Assembly: GCA_964403885.1 (NCBI GenBank)
Contig: CAYOHY010000017.1
Coordinates: 1-40,681 of the forward strand
DNA length: 40,681 nucleotides
From: CAYOHY01 sp964403885
Lineage (GTDB): Bacteria > Actinomycetota > Coriobacteriia > Anaerosomatales > PHET01
Reading direction: 5' to 3'
Shown: positions 23,331 through 31,780 of the stretch, in pieces
Numbering within the stretch: position 1 is the first letter of the stretch
How the letters are laid out: each line of letters opens with the position of its first letter
Program-made: the position numbers and the translations under genes
The notes under the pieces: generated by a model
Told to the model about the DNA's origin: nothing
Seen by the model: only the letters and a program-made list of their open reading frames with translations
Database searches by the model: none

Positions 23331-24116
23331 ATGCCCGATGAGGCGCATTCAATCGCCGTGTTCATAGACTTCGAGAACCTCGCGTTGGGACTCATCCCGC
23401 GCGGCAACGGCCGCTCGAAGACCCGCAAGAAGTCCGATCAAAGCGTCGACATGGCCCGGGTGCTCGAGCGGCTCGTGGAGAAGGGCAAGATCGTCTCCAA
23501 GCGCGCATACGCCGACTGGGGCCGCTTCGCCGACTATCGCTCGCCCCTGCACGAGCTGGGCATCGAGCTCACGGAGATCCCGGAGCGGGGGATGACCGGC
23601 AAGAACTCCGCCGATATCCGTCTCGTGGTCGACGCCATGGAGCTCAGCTACGCCAAGGAGCACATCGACACCTTCGCCATCGTCTCGGGCGACTCCGACT
23701 TCACGCCGCTCGTCTTGCGCCTGAAGGAGAACGGCAAGTCCGTGGTGGGCGTGGGGATGCGTGACTCCACGAGCGATCTGCTCGCCGCGAACTGTGACGA
23801 GTTCATCTACTACGAGGACATCGGTGCGGCGGCCGGCGCTCCGGCGCTGGGTGAGGCCGTCCCGCGCAAGAAGCGTCCCGCGTTCAAGCTGCTCTTCGAG
23901 ACGATCGAGGCCATGCAGCGCGAGAACGTCGCGGTGATCCACTCGTCGCTCGTGAAGGACACGATCCGACGCAAGCAGCCGCAGTTCTCGGAGCAGCAGT
24001 ACGGCTACCGCTCCTTCAACCAGCTGCTCGAAGACGCCGAGAAGCTCGGCTTCGTCCGTCTGCGTACGGACCCGCGAAGCGGCACCTACGTGGTTGAGGG
24101 TTTCGCCGGACAGTAG
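23331..24116 (+). CDS. NYN-domain ribonuclease with OST-HTH/LOTUS domain
   Basis: This 261-residue protein combines an N-terminal NYN/PIN-like nuclease domain (about 6-165) with a C-terminal OST-HTH/LOTUS domain (about 183-258). The acidic metal site is visible in FIDFENL (11-17), NSADIRLVVDAM (92-103) and IVSGDSDFTPLV (117-128; D121, D123). The C-terminal domain has the KDTIRRKQPQFSEQQYGYRS...LLEDAEKLG pattern with an RNA-binding winged helix. Eukaryotic relatives (MARF1, limkain-b1) degrade RNA. The bacterial relatives are thought to process or degrade RNA but are little studied. The start is ATG at 23331 with GAGGGGG five bases upstream. It is expressed from its own promoter and divergent from the glutaredoxin gene. 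Confidence 0.88.
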   Translation: MPDEAHSIAVFIDFENLALGLIPRGNGRSKTRKKSDQSVDMARVLERLVEKGKIVSKRAYADWGRFADYRSPLHELGIELTEIPERGMTGKNSADIRLVVDAMELSYAKEHIDTFAIVSGDSDFTPLVLRLKENGKSVVGVGMRDSTSDLLAANCDEFIYYEDIGAAAGAPALGEAVPRKKRPAFKLLFETIEAMQRENVAVIHSSLVKDTIRRKQPQFSEQQYGYRSFNQLLEDAEKLGFVRLRTDPRSGTYVVEGFAGQ

Positions 24117-24165
24117 CCCGGACGACATCTGCATGGGGTGTTCATCGGGGCCGCCGAGTCGAGGG

Positions 24166-24174
24166 TGCTATACT
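24166..24174 (+). promoter_or_regulatory. Extended -10 promoter before the NlpC-like gene
   Basis: TG-C-TATACT (hexamer 24169-24174) lies 48 bases before the start codon. No standard -35 is visible at 16-18 bases spacing. Confidence 0.5.
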
Positions 24175-24221
24175 GTGCGTGCCTACCAGCCGCTGTTTCC
24201 TTCGTACCTCGGGGGCATCTG

Positions 24222-24821
24222 ATGAACACTTCGCGCATCACTCGGCGCGCACTCACCCTCACCGCGTTCGCTCTTGTCGCATGCCTTGTCGCGCCTGCGG
24301 CCTCGTTCGCGATCACGCGTCAGGCCGTATTGGCGCGCGGCATGACATGGGTCACCGCCGCCGTGCCGTACAGCCAGAGCCGATGGGCGACCGAGGCGGG
24401 CGCGGTGCTCGCGACCTCGACGGTGAACCCTTCAGCGCTGGGGTATCGCACCGACTGCTCGGGGTTCGTGTCGATGTGCCTGGGGCTCAAGACCGCATCC
24501 GGCGCGCCGTTGTCGCTCGATACCGCGTCGTTGCCTCGGCAGCTGATGCCCATCACCAAGGCAGACCTCGTGCCCGGTGACGTCATCCTGCGCGCGAAGA
24601 CCAGCACGCTCTACGGCCACGCCGTGATCTTTGGCGGCTGGGCCGATTCGACCAAGACCACCTACTGGGGCCTTCATGAGTCCAGCGGCTCAGGAAAGGC
24701 CACACGCGTGAAGATCACCTACGGTCCGTCAGGCTTTTGGAGTGAGCCGGGGTTCGCGCCCTACCGCTCGCCGCTCGTGCGCGATAGGGCGCGCCTGACC
24801 GGGTGGGACTTCGGCTCGTGA
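24222..24821 (+). CDS. Secreted NlpC/P60-like cysteine hydrolase
   Basis: This 199-residue exported protein has a signal peptide (positive MNTSRITRRA, hydrophobic core, likely cleavage after AASFA near residue 30) and a papain-like fold typical of NlpC/P60 peptidoglycan hydrolases. The catalytic Cys is in YRTDCSGFVSM (C79), and the His is in LYGHAVIFGGW (H133). Another His in GLHES (152) may be the third residue. Such enzymes cleave bonds in peptidoglycan stem peptides, so a role in wall turnover or lysis is likely. It has no SH3 or LysM wall-binding domain. The start is ATG at 24222 (weak ribosome site GGGGG). Its stop overlaps the rlmKL start as GTGA. Confidence 0.85.
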   Translation: MNTSRITRRALTLTAFALVACLVAPAASFAITRQAVLARGMTWVTAAVPYSQSRWATEAGAVLATSTVNPSALGYRTDCSGFVSMCLGLKTASGAPLSLDTASLPRQLMPITKADLVPGDVILRAKTSTLYGHAVIFGGWADSTKTTYWGLHESSGSGKATRVKITYGPSGFWSEPGFAPYRSPLVRDRARLTGWDFGS

Positions 24822-27049
24822 CGGATCGTCTCGCCTTCTTCGCGCCCTGCCCGCGCGGCGTCGAAGCGCTGCTCGCCGATGAGCTGCGCCGCCTGCGCGT
24901 GCGAGGCGTCCGACCTCAGCGCGCCGGCGTGCTGTTCTCGGGTTCGATCGCCGACGCGTATCGCGTGCTGCTGTGGTCGCGCCTTGCCTCGCGCGTGCTC
25001 CTGTCGCTGGGTGACGTGCCCGCGACCTCGGCCGATGAGCTCTACGCCGGCGTCACGGCGATGCCGTGGGAGGACCACCTGCGCGCCACCGGCACGCTCG
25101 CGGTCGACGCCACCGGCGTCAACGACGCGCTGCGCAACACCCAGTTCACCGCGGTCAAGGTCAAAGACGCCATCGCCGATCGCTTCCGCGCCCGGTTCGC
25201 CAGGCGCCCCAGCGTCGACACCCGCCGTCCCGATCTTCGTGTGAACGTGGTCGTTCGCGACGCGAGTGCGCGGATCTCGATCGACCTGTCCGGCGACCCG
25301 CTCCACCGCCGCGGCTATCGCGAGCCAGGCACTCAGGTCGCCGCGCCGATGAAAGAGACGCTCGCCGCCGCGGTCCTCGAGATCGCCGGGTGGCGTGACA
25401 TCGCACAGAACGGCGGCGGCTTCCTCGATCCCATGTGCGGGTCGGGCACGCTCGCCATCGAGGCGGCGCTCATGGCCGGCGGCATCGCCCCCGGTCTCAC
25501 GCGCAGCCAGTGGGGATTCCTCACGTGGCTCGGGCACGACGCCGAGGCGTGGGAGCGCGCCAACCGCAAAGCCCGCGAGCGCCGCGAGGAGGGACTCGCG
25601 ACACTGCCTCCCATCGCCGCGTCGGACTACGACGAGTCCGCGCTCGCGGTGGCGCGTGGCTGCATCCATCGTGCGGGCCTCGAGCCCTACATCACCGTCG
25701 CCCGCCGCTCGGCGGCACTCATCGAGCCGCCGTCGTCGGTGGTGGGCCTTGTCGCGTGCAACCCGCCCTACGGCGAGCGCCTCTCTGAGCGTGCCCACCT
25801 GCCTGAGCTCTACTCGGAGCTGGGTGGCACCCTGCGCGCCCGCTTCGACGGCTGGACGCTCGCGGTGATCTCGCCGGACGAGCACCTCGCCGCCGGTCTG
25901 GGCATGCGGGCCACCCGCGTCCACGAGCTCTACAACGGCCGCATCCTCGCGCCGGTGTCGGTGTTTGGCGTGGGCAGCGCGATGGCCGCACCCGAGCAGC
26001 CCGCCGGCCGCAAGGTCGACGATGACCGCCGACGCGGCCCGGCCGCACCGTTCGATGCGACCGCGGCTCCTGATGCGGGCGCCCAGGCCTTCGCCAACCG
26101 GTTGCGCAAGATGGCCAAGCACTACGGCCAGTGGGCGCGCCGCACCGGAGTGACCTGCTACCGGGTCTACGACGCTGATCTGCCCGACTACAACCTCGCG
26201 GTCGACATCTACGCCGGCGCGGGCGTCGACGAGGGCCGTCGCTTCGTCCACCTGGCCGAGTACGCCGCGCCCGGCGAGGTCGACCCCGAGCGCGCCTCAC
26301 AGCGACTCGAGTGGGCGCAGGCCGCAGCCGCCGAGGTACTCGGCGTCGAGCCGTTCCATGTGTTCGTGAAGAGGCGCGAGCGCCAGCGCGGCACTGCGCA
26401 GTACGAGCGCATGGGCAAGAAGTCCATCACCTCGCTCGTCGCCGAGAACGGCCTCACCTTTGAGGTCAACCTCTCCGACTACCTCGACACCGGTCTGTTC
26501 CTCGACCACCGAGACACCCGTGCCTGGATACGCGAGAGCGCAGCGGGCACGCGGTTCCTGAACCTGTTCGCCTACACCGGCACGGCGTCGGTCTACGCCG
26601 CCGATGGGGGAGCGCAGTCGACCACCACGGTCGACCTGTCCGCGACCTACCTCGAGTGGGCCGGCCGCAACATGGCTCACAACGGCTTCACCGGCGCCGA
26701 GCACGAGCGCGTGCAGGCCGATGTCTTGCGCTGGATCGACGGCGCGATCGACGAGGGCCGCACCTACGACCTCATCTTCTGCGACCCGCCCACGTTCTCG
26801 AACTCGAAGCGCATGGACACCACCTGGGACGTGCAGCGCGACCACGCGGCGCTGATCATCGCGACTGCCAAGCTGCTTGCGCCCCAGGGCACGCTCATCT
26901 TCTCGTGTAACCGCCGCAAGTTCACGCTCGAGACCGATGTGCTCGCGAAGGCGGGGCTCGAGGTGCGTGACGTCACGCGCCGCACGATCCCCAAGGACTT
27001 CGAGCGCGTGAGTGCCATCCACTCGTGCTGGACGGTGCGCAAGGCGTGA
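24818..27049 (+). CDS. rlmL: Bifunctional 23S rRNA methyltransferase RlmKL
   Basis: This 743-residue fused enzyme makes m2G2445 and m7G2069 in 23S rRNA. The N-terminal half has a THUMP domain and the RlmL methyltransferase: DPMCGSGTLAIEAAL (SAM-binding motif, about 204-218) and NPPYGERL. The C-terminal half (from about 430) is RlmK: FLNLFAYTGTASVYAA and CDPPTFSNSKRM. Both active sites look intact, so both activities are expected. The start is GTG at 24818, overlapping the NlpC-like stop by four bases (GTGA). The fusion is best known from gammaproteobacteria, so its presence in a GC-rich, apparently actinobacterial genome is of interest. The stop overlaps the next start (GTGA). Confidence 0.94.
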   Translation: MTDRLAFFAPCPRGVEALLADELRRLRVRGVRPQRAGVLFSGSIADAYRVLLWSRLASRVLLSLGDVPATSADELYAGVTAMPWEDHLRATGTLAVDATGVNDALRNTQFTAVKVKDAIADRFRARFARRPSVDTRRPDLRVNVVVRDASARISIDLSGDPLHRRGYREPGTQVAAPMKETLAAAVLEIAGWRDIAQNGGGFLDPMCGSGTLAIEAALMAGGIAPGLTRSQWGFLTWLGHDAEAWERANRKARERREEGLATLPPIAASDYDESALAVARGCIHRAGLEPYITVARRSAALIEPPSSVVGLVACNPPYGERLSERAHLPELYSELGGTLRARFDGWTLAVISPDEHLAAGLGMRATRVHELYNGRILAPVSVFGVGSAMAAPEQPAGRKVDDDRRRGPAAPFDATAAPDAGAQAFANRLRKMAKHYGQWARRTGVTCYRVYDADLPDYNLAVDIYAGAGVDEGRRFVHLAEYAAPGEVDPERASQRLEWAQAAAAEVLGVEPFHVFVKRRERQRGTAQYERMGKKSITSLVAENGLTFEVNLSDYLDTGLFLDHRDTRAWIRESAAGTRFLNLFAYTGTASVYAADGGAQSTTTVDLSATYLEWAGRNMAHNGFTGAEHERVQADVLRWIDGAIDEGRTYDLIFCDPPTFSNSKRMDTTWDVQRDHAALIIATAKLLAPQGTLIFSCNRRKFTLETDVLAKAGLEVRDVTRRTIPKDFERVSAIHSCWTVRKA

Positions 27050-27783
27050 GCCTCACGGGTCCCGCTGGAAACCACGACGCGCTGCCGCCGTTCTCGGTGC
27101 GTGTGAGCCCTCGTGCGCGCCACGTCCGGCTCACGGTCACGCCGCGTGATGGCCTGACCGTCGTCGTGCCGCGCGGCTGGCGGGGAGACGCCTCGGCCAT
27201 CGTGGCCGCGCGCCTCGACTGGATCGAGCGGGCGCTCGCCAAGGTCGCCGACAAGCGCGAGCTGCACGCCGGGGGAGCGCGGACCCTGCTGCCCGACGAG
27301 GTGTACTTCCGCTCCACCGGGCAGCGGTGGAGCGTGCGCTACGTCGAGACCTCCTCGGCGCATCCGCGGGTGACCCAGCGCGACTCGCAGCTCACGGTGA
27401 GCGTCCCCGGAGGCGATCCTGAGGCCGCCTTGCGCGCGCTCGACGCCTGGCTCTCGCGCGCAGCACGCGCCGCGTTGCCGCCCATGCTCGCTGAGCTCTC
27501 TGCGACCCACGGCATCCCCTACGTGCGGTGTGCGGTGCGCAAGGTCAGCTCCCGCTGGGGGTCGGCATCGATGCGCGGCACGATCTCGCTCGCCCGCACG
27601 CTCGTGTTCCTGCCGCCGCACCTCGTGCGCGCGGTCATGCTGCACGAGCTGGCGCACCTGCGCGTTCTCGATCACTCGCCGCGCTTCTGGGCGTACCTGG
27701 GCACCCTCGACCCCCAGGTTGCGCGCCATCGCGCCGAGCTGCGGCGCGCGCAAGACCTCGTGCCCGCCTGGGCCGAGGCCTGA
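27046..27783 (+). CDS. YgjP-like (DUF45) zinc metallopeptidase
   Basis: This 245-residue protein belongs to the YgjP/DUF45 family of SprT-like zinc-dependent proteins. The zinc site is HELAH (H200, E201, H204) with H210 downstream in LDHSPRFW, which is the family spacing. SRWGS (169-173) is the conserved family motif before the helix. The N-terminal half is a beta-rich domain (VRLTVTPRDGLTVVVP). Members are predicted metallopeptidases with no established substrate. The start is GTG at 27046, overlapping the rlmKL stop by four bases, so it is translated together with that gene. The protein ends about 110 bases before the promoter of the next operon. Confidence 0.88.
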   Translation: MSLTGPAGNHDALPPFSVRVSPRARHVRLTVTPRDGLTVVVPRGWRGDASAIVAARLDWIERALAKVADKRELHAGGARTLLPDEVYFRSTGQRWSVRYVETSSAHPRVTQRDSQLTVSVPGGDPEAALRALDAWLSRAARAALPPMLAELSATHGIPYVRCAVRKVSSRWGSASMRGTISLARTLVFLPPHLVRAVMLHELAHLRVLDHSPRFWAYLGTLDPQVARHRAELRRAQDLVPAWAEA

Positions 27784-27892
27784 GCGTCTCGTCTCCGGAA
27801 CGCCTCAAGCCTTCGCCGCGCCGTCTGACATGCGCCTCGGTGTATCGAATACGCCGTCGTTCTCGGCATCCTGAATAGCGCACGATGCCTAC

Positions 27893-27921
27893 CTGACACG
27901 AGGCGGGCCCTGCAGTACAAT
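27893..27921 (+). promoter_or_regulatory. Sigma-A-type promoter of the citrate/2-oxoglutarate operon
   Basis: CTGACA (27893-27898, one mismatch to TTGACA) is followed after exactly 17 bases by TACAAT (27916-27921, one mismatch to TATAAT). It is one of the two best-matching promoters in the window. The leader to the first start codon is about 105 bases. Confidence 0.75.
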
Positions 27922-27952
27922 ATGCGTTCCGCTGTCGGCACGGCGTGCGCGT

Positions 27953-28001
27953 ATGTCCGTGCTTCGATGGGGACGTACCTCTCCGGACATCGAGTTCCGG
28001 A
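27953..28001 (+). promoter_or_regulatory. Leader with two mutually exclusive hairpins
   Basis: ATGTCCG (27953-27959) can pair with CGGACAT (27984-27990). Alternatively TCCGGA (27982-27987) can pair with TCCGGA (27996-28001), using the same bases. The alternatives lie 30-80 bases after the predicted transcription start and end 15 bases before the ribosome site. No T-tract or known riboswitch consensus is visible. Confidence 0.3.
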
Positions 28002-28031
28002 CCCCCGCTCAACCCCAGGAGGTTCGCGTAC

Positions 28032-29216
28032 GTGGAGACCACGAAGATCTGGGAGATGCCCGTCGAGAGCAAGCTGGGCAAGCTGCCGGTGAAGCTCGAC
28101 GACACCACCCTTCGTGATGGTGAGCAGACCGCTGGTGTGGTCTTCACCAACGCCGAGAAGGTCAAGATCGCCAAGATGCTCGACGAGATCGGCATCGATC
28201 AGATCGAGGCCGGCATCCCCGTCATGGGGGGCGACGAGCGTGAGGTCATCGAGGAGATCGCTCACCTCGGCCTCAAGGCGTCGGTGCTGGGCTGGAACCG
28301 CGCCAACATCGCCGACATCCAGACCTCGATCGACTGCGGCGTCGACGCCGTGGCCATCTCGCTCGCCACGAGCGACATCCACATCGAGACCAAGCTGCAA
28401 AAGGACCGCGCGTGGGTCCTGAAGTCCATCCGAGAGTCCGTTGCGTTCGCCAAGAGCCACGGCGTCTACGTCTCCGTGAACGCCGAGGACGCGAGCCGCA
28501 CGAGCCTCGAGTTCCTGTGCGAGTACGCCGCCGCGGCCAAGGCCGAGGGCGCCGACCGCCTGCGCTTCTGCGACACCATCGGCATCATGGAGCCGCTTCG
28601 TACCTACCAGGTCGTGAAAGAGCTCATCGAGCACACCGGCCTCGAGGTCGAGATGCACACGCACAACGACTTCGGCATGGCGGTGGCCAACGCGATCGCG
28701 GGCATCCACGCCGGCGCTACCTGGGTCAACGTCACGGTTGGAGGCCTTGGCGAGCGTGCGGGCAACGCCGCGCTCGAGGAAGTGGTCATGGCGCTCAAGT
28801 ACGTCGAGGCCATGGACCTGGAGTTCGACACCAAGCGCTTCACCGAGATCGTCGACTACGTCATGACCGCCGCCGGCCGCACCGTGCCGGTCTGGAAGCC
28901 GGTCGTGGGCAGCAACATGTTCGCCCACGAGAGCGGCATCCACGCCGACGGCGTCATCAAGAACCCCAAGACCTACGAGATCTTCAGCCCTGACGAGGTG
29001 GGCGGCGAGCGCCAGATCGTGGTGGGTAAGCACTCCGGTAGCCGCACCCTCGAGATGAAGTTCGGCGAGTACGGCATCCCCATGAGCCGCGAGGAAGCCA
29101 CAGCGCTGCTGCCCTACGTCCGTCAGGCCACCATCGACCTCAAGCGCCCCTTGTTCGACAAGGAGCTCGTCGCGCTGTTCAACGACTTCAAGTCCGGCAC
29201 CCTGAGCGCCGGCTAA
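28032..29216 (+). CDS. NifV-like acyltransferase, probable Re-citrate synthase
   Basis: This 394-residue DRE-TIM family enzyme condenses acetyl-CoA with a 2-oxo acid. It has LDDTTLRDGEQTAGV (22-36), the metal ligands in EMHTHND (207-213) and GGLGERAGNAALEE (237-250), a set strongly like NifV homocitrate synthase. It ends at FAHESGIHADGV (297-308) and GKHSG (332-336), and lacks the roughly 110-residue leucine-regulatory domain of LeuA. The downstream genes encode an aconitase-like pair and an isocitrate-type dehydrogenase, so the likely product is citrate, by a Re-type citrate synthase as known in Clostridium kluyveri and relatives. Homocitrate synthase remains possible. The start is GTG at 28032, nine bases after AGGAGG; an upstream frame to 27945 lacks a ribosome site. 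Confidence 0.8.
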   Translation: METTKIWEMPVESKLGKLPVKLDDTTLRDGEQTAGVVFTNAEKVKIAKMLDEIGIDQIEAGIPVMGGDEREVIEEIAHLGLKASVLGWNRANIADIQTSIDCGVDAVAISLATSDIHIETKLQKDRAWVLKSIRESVAFAKSHGVYVSVNAEDASRTSLEFLCEYAAAAKAEGADRLRFCDTIGIMEPLRTYQVVKELIEHTGLEVEMHTHNDFGMAVANAIAGIHAGATWVNVTVGGLGERAGNAALEEVVMALKYVEAMDLEFDTKRFTEIVDYVMTAAGRTVPVWKPVVGSNMFAHESGIHADGVIKNPKTYEIFSPDEVGGERQIVVGKHSGSRTLEMKFGEYGIPMSREEATALLPYVRQATIDLKRPLFDKELVALFNDFKSGTLSAG

Positions 29217-29246
29217 GCAGTCTCGACCTGTAGGAGGAACCGCCGC

Positions 29247-30509
29247 ATGCCCGGTAAGACCATCGCCGAGAAGATCTTCAGCAACCACTCTGGCACCGAT
29301 GCCCACGCGGGCGACATCGTCGTCGCAGACGTCGACTTCGTCATGGGCCAGGACGGCACCTCTCCTCTCGCCATCCGTGCGCTCGAGCGCATGGGCGTGA
29401 ACGAGGTGTTCGACCCCAAGAAGGTCGCCGTGGTCATGGACCACAGCTCTCCCAGCCCGCTCGAGGGCGTGAGCGCGCTTCACACCATCATGCGTGAGTT
29501 CGGCAAGAAGACCGGCGCCACCGTCTACGACGTGGGCGAGGGTGTCTGCCACCAGCTCATCCCCGAGAAGGGCCACGTGGTCCCGGGTGACCTCATGGTG
29601 GGTTGCGACTCGCACACCTGCACCTACGGTGCGCTGGGCGTCTTCTCGACCGGCGTGGGCTCCACCGACGGCGCCGCGGCCATGGCCGCCGGCAAGCTGT
29701 GGTTCAAGGTGCCGGACACCATGAAGGTCACCTACGACGGCGTCATGCAGCCGGGCGTGTTCTCCAAGGACCTCATCCTCTACCTCGCCGGCCAGATCGG
29801 CGTGGACGGTGCGACCTACGAGGCCATCGAGTTCCACGGCCCCGTCATCGATGACCTCTCGGTCGAGGGCCGCATGACCATCTCCAACATGGCCATCGAG
29901 GTGGGCGCCAAGGCCGGTCTCATGAAGGCCGATGCCAAGACGCTCGCGTGGTTCGAGGGCCGCGGCGACAAGACGCCTGATCCGCAGGACCCGGATGCCG
30001 ACGCGGTCTACGCCAAGGAGCTCGTCATCGACGCCTCGGCCATCGGCCCGCAGATCGCCAAGCCGCACGCGGTGGACAACGTCAGCCCCATCGAAGAGGT
30101 CGAGGGCACCCCGATCGCCGAGGGCGTCTTGGGCACCTGCACCAACGGCCGCCTCGAGGACCTCGCCATCGCGGCCAAGATCCTCGAGGGCCGCAAGGTC
30201 CACCCGGACGTGCGCTTCATCGTCGCGCCCGCGTCGCGCCAGATCCTGCTCGACGCGATCGAGGCCGGCTACATCCAGACGCTCGTCGCCGCCGGTGCCG
30301 CGCTGGTCACCCCGGGCTGCGGCCCGTGCGTGGGCACGCACAACGGCGTGCCGTCCGACGGCGAGAACGTCATCTCCACGGCCAACCGCAACTTCAAGGG
30401 CCGCATGGGCAACAGCAACTCGTTCATCTACCTCGGCAGCCCGGCCACCGTGGCCGCGTCGGTCATCGAGGGCAAGATCACCGATCCGCGCAAGTACTTC
30501 GCGGGCTAG
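29247..30509 (+). CDS. LeuC/HacA-type aconitase-family large subunit
   Basis: This 420-residue protein is the large subunit of a heterodimeric [4Fe-4S] hydro-lyase of the isopropylmalate isomerase/homoaconitase type. The three cluster ligands are C298 (in CTNGR), C358 and C361 (in GCGPCVGTHNG). Other family motifs are MDHSSPSP (65-72), GDLMVGCDSHTCTYGALG (114-131) and ANRNFKGRMGN (379-389). Together with the next gene it should interconvert a 3-hydroxytricarboxylate and its 2-hydroxy isomer. In this operon context the likely reaction is citrate to isocitrate via aconitate, not the leucine reaction. The start is ATG at 29247 with TAGGAGGA upstream, 30 bases after the synthase stop. The sequence alone does not fix the substrate. 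Confidence 0.9.
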   Translation: MPGKTIAEKIFSNHSGTDAHAGDIVVADVDFVMGQDGTSPLAIRALERMGVNEVFDPKKVAVVMDHSSPSPLEGVSALHTIMREFGKKTGATVYDVGEGVCHQLIPEKGHVVPGDLMVGCDSHTCTYGALGVFSTGVGSTDGAAAMAAGKLWFKVPDTMKVTYDGVMQPGVFSKDLILYLAGQIGVDGATYEAIEFHGPVIDDLSVEGRMTISNMAIEVGAKAGLMKADAKTLAWFEGRGDKTPDPQDPDADAVYAKELVIDASAIGPQIAKPHAVDNVSPIEEVEGTPIAEGVLGTCTNGRLEDLAIAAKILEGRKVHPDVRFIVAPASRQILLDAIEAGYIQTLVAAGAALVTPGCGPCVGTHNGVPSDGENVISTANRNFKGRMGNSNSFIYLGSPATVAASVIEGKITDPRKYFAG

Positions 30510-30541
30510 TCACACGCCGAGCAGCTAAGGGAGTCACTGAT

Positions 30542-31042
<501 letters not shown>

Positions 31043-31084
31043 GTCCGCGCAGGGGGTGCGGCCCGCAAAGGGAGGAATCCTCGC

Positions 31085-31729
31085 ATGGCAACTGACAAGT
31101 CTCGAACCTTCTCGCCCGACGACGACAAGTCGGCGGTCGCTGAACGCGCGATGGCCGATGAGAAGCTGCTCGCCCAGGTGATCGCGGCGCTCGCCGGCGA
31201 CGACCGCCGCTCGCGGCAGTTCGCATCGAGCGTCGTGCACGACATCGCGCTGCACCAGCCGGCGCTGCTCAAGCCGTACTCGGAGGACCTCGCCGACGCG
31301 CTGCACCGCCCCGAGTCGCAGACCCGCTGGGAGGTTCTCGGCGCGTTCGAGAAGCTCGTCGCGGTGGATGCGCGGACCGTGGACAAGGCGCTTGCGGGCG
31401 CCGAGACCGCGCTGCACGACGAGGAGTCCGGCGTGGTGCGCCTGGCGGCGTTTCGCCTGCTCACCGCGTATGGCGCCACCACGGCACGCCGCTCGGAGCG
31501 CGTGTGGCCGCTCGTGGCCGAGGCCGTGCGCTGCTACCACGGAGACGCCGAGTTCCACTCGATGCTCTCCGGCCTGTACCGCATGGTGAGCGGCGAGGCC
31601 TCCGACGAGGTCAAGATGGCCGCCGCCGAGCTCATGCGTTTCGACGCCGAGAACGGCAAGGGCCTGCTCAAGCGTCGCGCCTCTCGCATCGTCGAGTGCG
31701 CTCCCAAGAAGAAGCCCGCCAAGAAGTAG
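31085..31729 (+). CDS. HEAT-like helical protein within the citrate/IDH operon
   Basis: This 214-residue protein is all-helical with HEAT-type repeats. Readable units include DDRRSRQFASSVVHDIALH, RPESQTRWEVLGAFEKLV and DEESGVVRLAAFRLLTAYG, each with a Pro/Asp-Val-Arg type turn. It has a charged N-terminus and a Lys-rich tail (PKKKPAKK). It has no catalytic motif. It sits between the LeuD-type subunit and the isocitrate dehydrogenase, transcribed with both (42 and 51 bases apart). A scaffold or regulator of the pathway enzymes is the simplest guess, but that is inference from position only. The start is ATG at 31085, preceded by AAAGGGAGGA. Confidence 0.75.
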   Translation: MATDKSRTFSPDDDKSAVAERAMADEKLLAQVIAALAGDDRRSRQFASSVVHDIALHQPALLKPYSEDLADALHRPESQTRWEVLGAFEKLVAVDARTVDKALAGAETALHDEESGVVRLAAFRLLTAYGATTARRSERVWPLVAEAVRCYHGDAEFHSMLSGLYRMVSGEASDEVKMAAAELMRFDAENGKGLLKRRASRIVECAPKKKPAKK

Positions 31730-31780
31730 TCTGTCTCGCACCACGAACGGTTACCACGAACACCCGGAGGTACTCCCCGC

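Noticed and set aside
27672..30341. An 889-codon minus-strand open frame
   Set aside because: It is antisense to the citrate-operon genes, lacks a ribosome site, and its composition is that of the reverse complement of GC-rich coding sequence.
31741..31761. Direct repeat CCACGAAC before icd
   Set aside because: Two 8-base copies 13 bases apart are likely by chance, and they are not part of any symmetric or phased pattern.
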